Assembly: GCA_024641335.1 (NCBI GenBank)
Contig: JAHEDG010000008.1
Span: 19,821 to 83,820 of the forward strand
Length of the DNA: 64,000 nucleotides
Direction: 5' to 3'
Source of the DNA: Candidatus Zixiibacteriota bacterium
Lineage (GTDB): Bacteria > Zixibacteria > MSB-5A5 > UBA10806
The notes under the pieces are model-generated. The model did not search any database. It was not told where the DNA came from and was given only the letters and a program-made list of their open reading frames with translations. Both the position numbers and the translations under genes were made by a program. Numbering within the stretch: the first letter of the stretch is position 1; each line of letters starts with the position of its first letter. Positions 53,690 to 62,755 of the stretch are shown here, in pieces.

Positions 53690-56425
53690 ATTTCGCAGGA
53701 CGATAAGAATACCCGAATCTTGAAATATCTCTCGACAGTGTTGGGGGCGCTAAGTTTTATTATTCCTTTTGTCATATTCTATAAGACTATGGCCGCTACG
53801 CTATCTTTTTGGGATTGCGGCGAATTCATTGCCGCGGCCAATATATTGGGCAATCCGCATCCTCCGGGAACGCCGTTATTCGTTTTAATAGGCCGATTCT
53901 TCATCATACTGGGGATATTCGACAATATCGCTTTGAATACCAATATTATCTCAGTATTGTCGTCGGCGTTCACGGCTATGATCGCCTATTTTTTGGTTGT
54001 CAGGGTTTCTCAGCATCTTCCATTCGGGGAGCATGGTTCCTGGTTTTTGGGGCAGATAGGTATCCGTATAGGGGCGTTTTCATCGGCATTGATAATGGCC
54101 TTTTCCAGCACATTCTGGTTTAACGCTGTGGAGACAGAGGCTTACGGCTTAGCCATGCTGTTCATGATGTTGGCGATTTACTTGGCGGTGAAATGGGCCG
54201 ACGAGAAAGAAAACGGGGGTTCCGATAAGCTCCTGATAATGATTACTTATCTATTGTTTTTAAGCATCGGGATACATCTGACCGGATTTCTGGTAGTTCC
54301 GGCATTCGTGCTGTATTTCGCGTTAGTTGATAGAAGCAAGATGAAAGACCCGTTTTTCTGGGCTACCTGGGCGATTTTATTCTCCATCGCGGTACCGTTC
54401 TATTTTTTCATAGGTATAGTCATCCCATGGTTTCAGGAGAATTCTTATTCGATATGGCTTATTTTGATGATTCTGGGTCTGGCGGTTACCGGTTACCTGG
54501 TTTATAAGGGAAGACAAAGGAAGGAGGCACCTTCCAATCTTAATTATAAACTGGCTTTTATGTTGTTCCTGGTGGCTATAATGGGCTACTCAACTCATGT
54601 TTATATCCCTGTTCGGGCGGTCCAGAAACCGAACATCAACGAAAACGATCCATCGAACTGGGAGCGTTTCGTCTCCTTCCTCGAGCGGAAGCAATACGGC
54701 CAGAAATCTATGATAACCCGTATGTTTTACCGTCGGGGAAAGCTCTCGAACCAGTTCGGGGATCATGAGAATATCGGATTTGGCGGATATTTCCTTGATC
54801 AGTACGCGTCCGACGCCGCCTTCGGAATGCTTCGAATTTTCTTATTCGCCATCGGGGTATTCGGTTTGATCTGCGGCGGGTATTACGCTATACAGAAGTT
54901 CAAGTTTCATCCCACGCTTTTGTTGTTTATTATTTTCATTCTCGGTTCGGTTGTACTTGTGCTGTATATGAATTTCGCTGACGGCACCCGCGGCGATCCC
55001 GATAATCCTGGTTCACTGATTCAACTGGAGGTCAGGGAAAGGGATTATTTCTTCACGCCGGGATTTATTCTCTATGCCGTTTTGATCGGTACTGGAATGT
55101 CGGCTTTGCTCTATTACCTGGGCCATGGTTTGAAACTCGGGGCGGAGAAGATCAACGATCCGGCGCGTCTGGGTCTGTTTTCGGCAGGCAGTCTTATCTG
55201 CCTGTTGATTCCTATAAATACCATTAGCACTCATTACAAGAGCCACGACCGTTCCAAAGATTATGTTCCGGTGGATTACGCCTATAATATTCTGGAGTCA
55301 TGCGAGCAGGACGCTATTCTCTTCACCAACGGCGACAACGATACGTTTCCTCTTTGGTATATACAGGAGGTAGAGAATGTTCGGAAGGATGTTCGGGTAG
55401 TCAATCTCAGTCTGCTCAATACCGACTGGTATATTCTTCAGTTGAAGAATCAGATGGGCATAAATCTTTATCTCGAGGACGATCAGATAAGCTGGGTACC
55501 GGTCGACCGTCGGGGTCCGATGATCTATTACCGTCCGAACGAGCAGTTTTTCGACCGGGTTCGAAAGCGTATGAGGTACTTGACACCGGAACAGGATCCC
55601 CGGACCGGACGGGTGATGCGTGTTCAGGATCAGATGATCGAGCAGATCGCGATCGCCAATTTTAACAAGCCGATCTATTTCTCCGGCTCTGTTCCGGTCT
55701 CCAACCGTTGGATTCTGGTGGATCGCTTGATTCGCGAGGGTATAGTATTGAAGGTCGATCCTGATTCCACCAGGCCGAGATACAATATACCTGTTTCCGA
55801 TTCTCTTATCGTTAGGGAATACCGTTATCGCGGGCAGAATGATCTTGACGCCTACAAGGACGATAATAATGTCGGGCTTTCCACGACCTTCCCTGAACGT
55901 TTCTGCGAACTGGCCGGCTATTATAAACAGGAAGGGGATACGACCCGGGCCCTCGAAGTGCTCTGGAAAGCGGCCGAGACAGTGCCGTATTATCATCAGA
56001 TTTATATCGATCTGCAGGATACCTACAGAGCGTTGGGTGACAGCGCTATGGTGGATTCGGTAAAGACAGTTGGAATCGCCAAATTGAGCGAGGCGGCAGA
56101 GGCCTGGCCCGGAATCATACTTTATCAGCAGTTCCTCGGAGTTTACTTCTATCAAAACAACATGTACGATTCCGCGCTGACGCGTTATAAGAGCGCTTTT
56201 AAGATCAAGCCGGACAACTCCATAGCTTTCAGGCTTTACCGGGATCTGTATATGCAGATGTTCCAGAAGAAGGAACTGGAGGCGTTGAGAACCGGCTCGG
56301 CCGATCTGAAAACCGAATCAACCAGGATGAGAGCCAATATAAAAGCGCTTCTGGAGGATTGGAATGATCGTCACCCTGAAGATATGGACGCCCGTAACTT
56401 TTATAACAGGTTCAGGAATTTTTAG
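53690..56425 (+). CDS. DUF2723 membrane protein with TPR tail, probable ATT start
   Basis: 911 residues from ATT 53690, or 901 from TTG 53720. AAGGAGGT (53678-53684-region) is five bases before ATT and about 35 bases before TTG. DUF2723 motif: SFWDCGEFIAAANILGNPHP then PGTPLF (first loop), about 12 helices (to about 520), then a soluble domain with CEQDAILFTNGDNDTFPLWY and TPR-like repeats near the C-terminus (ALEVLWKAAETVPYYHQIYI). The family is GT-C-like, of unknown substrate, common in Bacteroidetes. A rho-independent terminator follows at 56467. Confidence 0.8.
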   Translation: MSQDDKNTRILKYLSTVLGALSFIIPFVIFYKTMAATLSFWDCGEFIAAANILGNPHPPGTPLFVLIGRFFIILGIFDNIALNTNIISVLSSAFTAMIAYFLVVRVSQHLPFGEHGSWFLGQIGIRIGAFSSALIMAFSSTFWFNAVETEAYGLAMLFMMLAIYLAVKWADEKENGGSDKLLIMITYLLFLSIGIHLTGFLVVPAFVLYFALVDRSKMKDPFFWATWAILFSIAVPFYFFIGIVIPWFQENSYSIWLILMILGLAVTGYLVYKGRQRKEAPSNLNYKLAFMLFLVAIMGYSTHVYIPVRAVQKPNINENDPSNWERFVSFLERKQYGQKSMITRMFYRRGKLSNQFGDHENIGFGGYFLDQYASDAAFGMLRIFLFAIGVFGLICGGYYAIQKFKFHPTLLLFIIFILGSVVLVLYMNFADGTRGDPDNPGSLIQLEVRERDYFFTPGFILYAVLIGTGMSALLYYLGHGLKLGAEKINDPARLGLFSAGSLICLLIPINTISTHYKSHDRSKDYVPVDYAYNILESCEQDAILFTNGDNDTFPLWYIQEVENVRKDVRVVNLSLLNTDWYILQLKNQMGINLYLEDDQISWVPVDRRGPMIYYRPNEQFFDRVRKRMRYLTPEQDPRTGRVMRVQDQMIEQIAIANFNKPIYFSGSVPVSNRWILVDRLIREGIVLKVDPDSTRPRYNIPVSDSLIVREYRYRGQNDLDAYKDDNNVGLSTTFPERFCELAGYYKQEGDTTRALEVLWKAAETVPYYHQIYIDLQDTYRALGDSAMVDSVKTVGIAKLSEAAEAWPGIILYQQFLGVYFYQNNMYDSALTRYKSAFKIKPDNSIAFRLYRDLYMQMFQKKELEALRTGSADLKTESTRMRANIKALLEDWNDRHPEDMDARNFYNRFRNF

Positions 56426-56466
56426 GGAACCATATCCGGAGAATTATCCGGAGTTAGATTGGCAAG

Positions 56467-56493
56467 AAAAGCCCCCGTTGCCGGGGGCTTTTT
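56467..56493 (+). terminator. Rho-independent terminator after the DUF2723 gene
   Basis: GCCCCCG (56471-56477), loop TTGC, CGGGGGC (56482-56488), followed by TTTTT. The A-run before the stem lets it work in the other direction as well, though no minus-strand gene ends here. Confidence 0.85.
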
Positions 56494-56505
56494 GCTTGAT
56501 ACTAT

Positions 56506-56534
56506 TTGACAAGAGCCGCGGCTCGATATATGAC
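56506..56534 (+). promoter_or_regulatory. Promoter of the gene at 56541, leaderless type
   Basis: TTGACA (56506-56511), 17 bases, TATGAC (56529-56534), ATG at 56541 after six bases. The -10 is a weaker match, but spacing and lack of a Shine-Dalgarno fit the other leaderless genes here. Confidence 0.45.
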
Positions 56535-56540
56535 TAAGCC

Positions 56541-56969
56541 ATGCAGGAAATCGATGTCAACCAGACGATACTGATTGTCGTGGGGACAGAATTAAAGCCC
56601 GAGGAGATAGACAGGCCTCTGGCTTATTTTCTCAAATCGGCAATAGAATCGTCTCCCCTGTTCGGCAATCACCCGTTTCGCAAGTGCATTGTGATCTCCG
56701 ACGCGCTCTATGAGCATGATAGAATAATAGCGGCCTGCCCGACTGTGGCCATAGGCGGTCCGGGGGTCAACAGGGCGGCTGCCAGGATGGTGGAGAAGCT
56801 TCCGGTTTATCTTTCCAAAGACAATAAATTCTATATTCAACTGGAAAAGGGGTTTAAAGACCCTAAAATATCGATCTGGGGAATGGACAGAGAATCGACC
56901 AGGGAGGCGCTGGAAATGTTCATTGCCAACGGGATCATGGATGATTTTCTAAAGTCTATTTGGCCATAG
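56541..56969 (+). CDS. Conserved-looking alpha/beta protein of unknown function
   Basis: 142 residues, no signal peptide. A possible Rossmann-like layout: QTILIVVGTEL, RKCIVISDALYEHDRIIAAC, PTVAIGGPGVNRAAARMVEK, then an acidic helical end ALEMFIANGIMDDFLKSIWP. The GGPGVN turn looks like a phosphate or nucleotide loop. Not recognised. It stands alone after a terminator and is convergent with the patatin gene 19 bases away. Confidence 0.6.
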   Translation: MQEIDVNQTILIVVGTELKPEEIDRPLAYFLKSAIESSPLFGNHPFRKCIVISDALYEHDRIIAACPTVAIGGPGVNRAAARMVEKLPVYLSKDNKFYIQLEKGFKDPKISIWGMDRESTREALEMFIANGIMDDFLKSIWP

Positions 56970-56988
56970 ATCTTTCGGAATTAGAAGC

Positions 56989-59619
56989 TTACCAGTCATA
57001 GCCCACGGACAGGTAGAAGGCATTCAGGCCTTTGGCTGTTCTGCCATACCATCCGGATACCGGCCCGATGGGCGATTTTATTAAGATCCCGGCCCCAGCC
57101 CCGCTGCGCAGTTCCGAAAGCCTGATATTCTCCAGTTTGCTCCAGATATTCCCGGCATTGTATCTGGCCAAAAGGTACACCGGGCCGAAGGCTCTATAGC
57201 GAAAATCGATTGAACCTGAAAACAGCTTGTCTCCCAGAATTTCGTCTTCGTATAGTCCGAGGAAACCGGTCTGGCCTCCCAGGGAGAATTTATCGAAATA
57301 CGGCAGAAAATTGCTGGATAATCCCAGGGACAATTCCGGATGAAGATTAAGCCGTTCGGTAAGAGGATAATACGATTCCAGAGAAGTAAACAGTCTGCTG
57401 TAAGCCGGTTTGTCATCGGAGAGATCGCCAGAAAATTCCATTTGGAACAGATGGTATTTTCCGGTCGACGGCAGATCGAAGGAGTCCCTGGTATCGACTT
57501 TGGAACGGAATCCGATACTGGTTTTATCGAATTCCTGCCGGCTGGTTTTATCCGGTTCGTCCCAGCGATAACGGCGGAACTGTCCGACGAAACCGACGGT
57601 GCCGAGCCTGGGAATCTGCCTGCCTATGCTAAGCTCACCGCCATGCGAAAATTGTCTGAAATGCCCGATATATTCGTGTTCCAAATAATGATTGCGTTTG
57701 AACTCGCTGTAATCGAATGTTAGAATATAGGTGAAGAGAGTCTTGAATATCCTGTCGGCTTTGAAATTCAGGGAAACCGATCTTTGTTTCTCCCCGGCGG
57801 TGGTGGATGTAAAAAGCTCCTGGCCGTCACCGAGAAGATTATCGTCGACCAGATCGAAGAAGACCTTCGAGCCGTACTCGTTATCGTACCTGGCGCCGGA
57901 TCTGAGTATATAGTGCGGTTTTTCGGTTACGCGTACGAGCAGGGTTACTCCCTGCGTATCGGGAACCGCCAAAAAGCGCGCGGTTTCGAAAAGACCGGTT
58001 CCATAGAGATCCGTCACCCCTCCATGCGCCGATTTCTGCATATAGATATCTCCGGGATCAAAGGGGATATGCCGTCTTATGGCCCAGTCTTTTGTCCGAT
58101 GATTGCCCTCCACCGATATTCTGTTGATTCTCCCCTCATCTATCTTGAAGACCAGTCGTTCGAAAGAGTGATCGAAAACAGTTGAGACTCTGGCCAGGCT
58201 GTAACCGTCGCCGATGAATTTTGTTTCCAGTTCTTTTCTGTCGGCCAGGGCGGTTTTGCTGTTTAATACCATTCCTTCTTTGTTTTCGAGCAGGCTGTAA
58301 AGTTCCCTGTCGTCATAAGGCTTGTCGCCTTCAAAAACTATTTCTTTTATCCGGGGGTTATCGGCAAGGCGATATTCTATAAAATAGCCGGAATCGGAAG
58401 GAATCAGCACCGCTTTAGCGTCCTCCAGGTATCCGGTCGACAAGGCTGTATGCAGATTATACTCTATCATCTCGCGGGACATACGCGGCGAATTTTCGAA
58501 AGTTGTTTTGAAGAAGGTCATGGGCATAGCCGAGAGGCCGATGATTTTCCAACCGGTAATGATGTATGATTCGGAACTATCGGTAGATATGATGTTTCTG
58601 GAGAGCAGCTGCCTGATTCGCGGCAGAGCTTCTTCGGCCGCTTTTTCCCCGGCTTCGATGATGGAGTCGATATTGTCGAAATCGGTCGAGACCCGGCCGG
58701 CCATATCCGGAGCAATGATCAGATCAGCGGCCAGCAGAGCCTCCTGTTTCCTGTGCATAGACATAATGGTGGTTGTCTGATCGGCGATTTCGATCAGGTT
58801 ATCCACGCTCTCGGCCGACAGGAGATCGCTGGTGGTATTTACCGCCACGACCGGGAAATCTCCCATCATCCTGACCACGTCTACGGGAACAGGATCTACC
58901 AGACCGCCGTCAACCAGAAATTTCCGGTCGATCTCGGCAGGTGTAAAAGCCACCGGCACGGCCATAGTGGCTCTCATGGCTTCGCTCAAGCTTCCCGACG
59001 ATAAAACGACTTGCTCCCCGGTAGAGAGATCGGTGCATATTATTCTTAGGGGAGGTTCGAGATAATCGAAACTGATGGACGAGCGGATACCTCCGCGGAC
59101 TGTCAGGGTTTCCAGAAACTGGCTTAGGTTTTGTCCCGAAGTTATCGCCCTTGGGATAACCGGTTTCCAGTCATCAAAACGGATGCTAATCAGGGTTTTC
59201 TCCGATAGCCCTTTTTGGGTGCCGAGAAGGCTGTTTCTCAACGGGCTTGGAGAAAACAATCTTCCCCAGTTCAAGCCGCGGGTGATTTTTTCGATCTCCT
59301 CGGGAGAATATCCGGAAGAATAGAGGCCTCCGATTACTCCTCCCATGGAGACCCCGGCTATAAAACTGATTTTGATATTTTCCCTTGTCAGGACATTGAG
59401 CACGCCAATATGGGCCAGTCCCCTGGCTCCGCCGCCGGATAAGGCCAGCCCTATGCCCGGCTCGTCGCCGCTGTCTGGGATTCCGCCATACGATTGATAT
59501 GGACTATCATCGAGTTTTATTATAATGTTGCCCAGAGAATCGACGGTCGGCTCGGCGGCCCGAAGACCGGCGGGAGCGAGAAAGGTCAGGATCGCTATGA
59601 TCGTTCTAATCGTGTTCAT
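56989..59619 (-). CDS. PlpD-like patatin with POTRA and outer-membrane barrel
   Basis: 876 residues, signal peptide about 1-21. Patatin domain (about 55-250): IGLALSGGGARGLAHIGVLN (oxyanion), nucleophile Ser91 in GVSMGG, and dyad Asp in LVDGGLVDPVPV. Two POTRA-like domains follow (about 405-560; IKEIVFEGDKPYDDRELYSL, INRISVEGNHRTKDWAIRRH), then a BamA/Omp85-type 16-strand barrel ending LNAFYLSVGYDW with terminal Trp. This is a type Vd autotransporter: it anchors in the outer membrane and presents or releases a phospholipase. The ATG is six bases after its promoter, so the mRNA may be leaderless. Confidence 0.9.
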   Translation of the reverse strand: MNTIRTIIAILTFLAPAGLRAAEPTVDSLGNIIIKLDDSPYQSYGGIPDSGDEPGIGLALSGGGARGLAHIGVLNVLTRENIKISFIAGVSMGGVIGGLYSSGYSPEEIEKITRGLNWGRLFSPSPLRNSLLGTQKGLSEKTLISIRFDDWKPVIPRAITSGQNLSQFLETLTVRGGIRSSISFDYLEPPLRIICTDLSTGEQVVLSSGSLSEAMRATMAVPVAFTPAEIDRKFLVDGGLVDPVPVDVVRMMGDFPVVAVNTTSDLLSAESVDNLIEIADQTTTIMSMHRKQEALLAADLIIAPDMAGRVSTDFDNIDSIIEAGEKAAEEALPRIRQLLSRNIISTDSSESYIITGWKIIGLSAMPMTFFKTTFENSPRMSREMIEYNLHTALSTGYLEDAKAVLIPSDSGYFIEYRLADNPRIKEIVFEGDKPYDDRELYSLLENKEGMVLNSKTALADRKELETKFIGDGYSLARVSTVFDHSFERLVFKIDEGRINRISVEGNHRTKDWAIRRHIPFDPGDIYMQKSAHGGVTDLYGTGLFETARFLAVPDTQGVTLLVRVTEKPHYILRSGARYDNEYGSKVFFDLVDDNLLGDGQELFTSTTAGEKQRSVSLNFKADRIFKTLFTYILTFDYSEFKRNHYLEHEYIGHFRQFSHGGELSIGRQIPRLGTVGFVGQFRRYRWDEPDKTSRQEFDKTSIGFRSKVDTRDSFDLPSTGKYHLFQMEFSGDLSDDKPAYSRLFTSLESYYPLTERLNLHPELSLGLSSNFLPYFDKFSLGGQTGFLGLYEDEILGDKLFSGSIDFRYRAFGPVYLLARYNAGNIWSKLENIRLSELRSGAGAGILIKSPIGPVSGWYGRTAKGLNAFYLSVGYDW

Positions 59620-59625
59620 GACTCA

Positions 59626-59654
59626 ATTTTACTCCGCATTCCGCGGCAAATCAA
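59626..59654 (-). promoter_or_regulatory. Promoter of the patatin gene, leaderless
   Basis: Minus strand TTGATT (59654-59649), 17 bases, TAAAAT (59631-59626), then six bases to the ATG at 59619. Confidence 0.6.
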
Positions 59655-59658
59655 GATA

Positions 59659-60402
59659 ATGAATCAAAACCTGGTAAAAAAATACTCGTCCCTGACCCAG
59701 ACAAAATTCAGGCGTCAGTACGGTTTGTTCCTGGCGGAGGGGCCTCACCTGGTTGAGGAGTTGCTGGAATCGAAATGGGAAATAGAATGCGTGATAGTCT
59801 CGGCCGATTCGCCAGCTCCAAACCTTCCCTCTCATAGAAAGACCGTAGCTATCGAATCGGTCGGAAAGAAAATATTAGAAAAAATATCGGATACCAGGAC
59901 CCCTCAGGATATTTTAGCGGTGGTCCGAATACCGAAATTCGGTATTCACGATCTGGAGAAAGACGACAGGATTATAGTGACCGACAAAATCAAGGATCCG
60001 GGGAATATGGGGACTATTATAAGAAGCGCCGCCGCGTTCGGATTTACCGCCATTGTCACGACCACCGGCTCGGCAGATATATTCAGCCCCAAGGTAATCC
60101 GTTCCACGCAGGGAGCTATATTCGCCATGACGACGGTTCAGGACCAGAATCCCGGAGCCATTATTGAACGTTTCGGGTCCTCCCACGGAATATATGTCTT
60201 GAGCGGCGACGGAGATTATCTTCTTGAATCGGTTGAAATAAAAAGGAAATCGGTTCTGGTAGTCGGAGGAGAAATCTCCGGAGTGAGCGCCGAGCTGCTA
60301 AATTCCGCTGATTACAAGGTACGGATACCCATTTCCCGCGATATCGAATCTCTGAACGCCGCGGTGGCGGCAGCCATAGCTATGTATCGAATCTCTCTCT
60401 AA
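59659..60402 (+). CDS. SpoU/TrmH-family rRNA methyltransferase
   Basis: 247 residues from ATG 59659; the longer frame from 59494 overlaps the patatin start. N-terminal SpoU-substrate-binding part TKFRRQYGLFLAEGPHLVEE. The SPOUT domain has DKIKDPGNMGTIIRSAAAFG, SPKVIRSTQGAIFAM, LVVGGEISGVSAELL, and IPISRDIESLNAAVAAAIAM forming the trefoil knot. It methylates a ribose 2'-OH in rRNA or tRNA. The subtype (RlmB, TsnR or other) cannot be told. Divergent from the patatin gene, 39 bases apart. Confidence 0.88.
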   Translation: MNQNLVKKYSSLTQTKFRRQYGLFLAEGPHLVEELLESKWEIECVIVSADSPAPNLPSHRKTVAIESVGKKILEKISDTRTPQDILAVVRIPKFGIHDLEKDDRIIVTDKIKDPGNMGTIIRSAAAFGFTAIVTTTGSADIFSPKVIRSTQGAIFAMTTVQDQNPGAIIERFGSSHGIYVLSGDGDYLLESVEIKRKSVLVVGGEISGVSAELLNSADYKVRIPISRDIESLNAAVAAAIAMYRISL

Positions 60403-60580
60403 AGTAATTATCCGCCTATTAGTCAGCCTATCTTTACATGAAACCTTTAGATCAAGTATTTAAATAATAATATATCCGATAGTCTTGAAAATAGTGGAAC
60501 CTATTGATAATGATTATGAGTTATATTATCAGCTATTGACAATCGCAACAGGTACGGTACAACCATCACAGGAGGAAAAC

Positions 60581-61423
60581 ATGAAAAAAACGCTATTGGC
60601 GGTTTCCCTCATTTCAGCCCTGACTTTTCCATCGGTCGTTTACGCGGTTCAGGATACGGTCAATATCCAGGGATTCGCTTTTAATCCGGCCGCTCATACT
60701 ATCACCCAGGGCGATACCATAGTATGGACCAATTTCGACGGGGTATCGCATTCCTCAACCAGCGACGGGGGATTTTGGGATTCGGGATTACTTTCCACCG
60801 GCCAGTCATTTACATTTGTATTTTCCGACGCAGGTTCATTTCCCTACCATTGCACACCGCATCCGAGTATGCAGGGAACGATAACCGTGCTTGCTCTTCC
60901 AACGTTCGATATCCAGGTCGATATCGGCGATTTCTTTTTCTCTCCCCAGACCATTCAGATCGATCCGGGTCAGACGGTCAGATGGGTCAATACCAGTACC
61001 AATATTTCTCATTCATCGACCTCCGACGACGCTTTCTGGGATTCGGGTCTTATCTCCCCCGGAGGACATTTCGATTATACTTTTAGCGATGCCGGGACAT
61101 TCGGTTATCATTGCACCCCTCATCCATCGATGATGGCTACTGTGGAGGTTGGCGGAGGAGCCGGAGGATGTCAGTACGCGGTAGGGGATGTCAACGGCAG
61201 CGGCGGCTTCAACGGCCTGGATGTCACCTACGGGGTATCGTACTTAAAGGGGGGAAATCCTCCGACATATGAATGCGAATGTGTGCCGGGCAATACCTGG
61301 TTTGTAACCGGCGATATCAATGGAAGCTGTACCTACAACGGGCTGGATATCACTTATGGCGTGTCATATCTCAAGGGGGGTTCGGGCCTGACACCCTGCG
61401 CCGATTGTCCGCCGGCGGAATAA
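60581..61423 (+). CDS. Secreted two-cupredoxin protein with dockerin-like tail
   Basis: 280 residues from ATG 60581 (AGGAGG before it). Signal peptide about 1-22. Two plastocyanin-like domains: first FAFNPAAHTITQGDTIVWTN and YHCTPHPSMQGTITV, second FFFSPQTIQIDPGQTVRW and YHCTPHPSMMATVEV. Each has the type I copper set (His in SHSS, then Cys-x2-His-x2-Met). The end has two dockerin-like repeats, GDVNGSGGFNGLDVTYG and GDINGSCTYNGLDITYG. Probably a copper protein held at a surface scaffold. It is followed by a terminator. The second half shares a 500-nt repeat with the gene at 61686. Confidence 0.85.
   Translation: MKKTLLAVSLISALTFPSVVYAVQDTVNIQGFAFNPAAHTITQGDTIVWTNFDGVSHSSTSDGGFWDSGLLSTGQSFTFVFSDAGSFPYHCTPHPSMQGTITVLALPTFDIQVDIGDFFFSPQTIQIDPGQTVRWVNTSTNISHSSTSDDAFWDSGLISPGGHFDYTFSDAGTFGYHCTPHPSMMATVEVGGGAGGCQYAVGDVNGSGGFNGLDVTYGVSYLKGGNPPTYECECVPGNTWFVTGDINGSCTYNGLDITYGVSYLKGGSGLTPCADCPPAE
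60917..61416 (+). repeat. 500-nt cupredoxin-dockerin repeat, copy 1
   Basis: Matches 62226-62725 without gaps. By hand I count 17 differences in 500, twelve of them in one 37-base patch (60991-61027); the rest are single changes at 61105, 61195, 61207, 61291 and 61316. The match includes coding sequence for a whole cupredoxin domain and both dockerin repeats. Confidence 0.9.
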
Positions 61424-61447
61424 TATTCGAAGATATAATTTTTACGG

Positions 61448-61478
61448 GGCCGCGGTGCAAAAGCCGCGGTCTTTTTTT
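61448..61478 (+). terminator. Rho-independent terminator after the cupredoxin gene
   Basis: GGCCGCGG (61448-61455), loop TGCAAAAG, CCGCGGTC (61464-61471) with one G-T pair, followed by seven T. Confidence 0.8.
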
Positions 61479-61685
61479 ATCAATTTCTTCGCTCAATCTC
61501 CTTATTGGCAGAATTCTTTGGCCGAAAATCAATTATATTAATCTGGCCTAATCGGGTCTATATTATCATTTTAACTCGCAAAAATCTCTTGATTCGATGG
61601 TAGTGAAGTCGTTTATTAGTAAAAGATATTATTATTTATCCGAGAGAAGACCGCCTTGATTTTTGGTAAAGATAAGGAGACATCA

Positions 61686-62732
61686 ATGAACAGAATCTTA
61701 TTCGCGCTGATCTTTGTTTTAATTGTTCCTGCCGCTGTTATGGCCAGTTCCGGGAATCCTCCCAACGGAAAGACCGGCGCTCCGGGCGAAGGCACCTGCC
61801 GCGATTGTCACAGCAGTTTTCCTCTTAACAGCGGTAACGGTAATCTATCGATCACCGGGCCATCGGAGTTCATACCGGGCGGGACTTACCCGATCACGGT
61901 AACTTTATCCGATCCTGGGCAATCGCGCTGGGGGTTCGAAATAACGCCGTTAAATACCGGCAGCGTCACCATAACCGATCCTGTCCATACCCAGTTTGCC
62001 AGCTCCGGAGGAAGATTATATGTAAAACAGAATTCCGCCGGCACATACAACGGCAATTTTGACGGTCCGATCAGCTGGAGTATCGACTGGACCGCGCCGG
62101 CCGATCCTCCCGATCAGGTCATATTTTACGCCAGCGGAAACGCGGCCAACGGCAATAACAACACCAGCGGAGATTATATTTACACTACGTCATTTGCCAC
62201 CAGTCTGCCGACATTCGATATACAAGTCGATATCGGCGATTTCTTTTTCTCTCCCCAGACCATTCAGATCGATCCGGGTCAGACGGTCAGATGGGTCAAC
62301 ACAAGTATGGGGATCTCTCATTCGTCGACTTCTGATGACGCTTTCTGGGATTCGGGTCTTATCTCCCCCGGAGGACATTTCGATTATACTTTTAGCGATG
62401 CCGGGACATTCGGATATCATTGCACCCCTCATCCATCGATGATGGCTACTGTGGAGGTTGGCGGAGGAGCCGGAGGATGTCAGTACGCGGTAGGGGATGT
62501 CAATGGCAGCGGCGGTTTCAACGGCCTGGATGTCACCTACGGGGTATCGTACTTAAAGGGGGGAAATCCTCCGACATATGAATGCGAATGTGTGCCGGGG
62601 AATACCTGGTTTGTAACCGGCGATGTCAATGGAAGCTGTACCTACAACGGGCTGGATATCACTTATGGCGTGTCATATCTCAAGGGGGGTTCGGGCCTGA
62701 CACCCTGCGCCGATTGTCCGCCGGCACGATAA
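61686..62732 (+). CDS. Secreted protein: CxxCH-type domain, cupredoxin, dockerin-like tail
   Basis: 348 residues from ATG 61686 (AAGGAG upstream). Signal peptide about 1-20. Residues about 21-165 resemble the choice-of-anchor V / reelin-like domain found in FCB secreted proteins: GNPPNGKTGAPGEGTCRDCH with a single CxxCH, then a beta-sandwich. Next is one cupredoxin domain (FFFSPQTIQIDPGQTVRW, YHCTPHPSMMATVEV) and the two dockerin-like repeats as in the preceding gene. It looks like the same C-terminal module grafted onto another N-terminal domain. A terminator follows. Confidence 0.82.
   Translation: MNRILFALIFVLIVPAAVMASSGNPPNGKTGAPGEGTCRDCHSSFPLNSGNGNLSITGPSEFIPGGTYPITVTLSDPGQSRWGFEITPLNTGSVTITDPVHTQFASSGGRLYVKQNSAGTYNGNFDGPISWSIDWTAPADPPDQVIFYASGNAANGNNNTSGDYIYTTSFATSLPTFDIQVDIGDFFFSPQTIQIDPGQTVRWVNTSMGISHSSTSDDAFWDSGLISPGGHFDYTFSDAGTFGYHCTPHPSMMATVEVGGGAGGCQYAVGDVNGSGGFNGLDVTYGVSYLKGGNPPTYECECVPGNTWFVTGDVNGSCTYNGLDITYGVSYLKGGSGLTPCADCPPAR
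62226..62725 (+). repeat. 500-nt cupredoxin-dockerin repeat, copy 2
   Basis: Counterpart of 60917-61416, offset 1309. Codons 3' of the repeat differ at once (PPAE versus PPAR), so the right boundary is close to the stop codons. Confidence 0.9.
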
Positions 62733-62755
62733 TCCTCATTTAAATTTGATTTGCG

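Noticed and set aside
55298..56155. Minus-strand frame of 285 codons
   Set aside because: Antisense to the soluble part of the DUF2723 protein; no start signal or motif.
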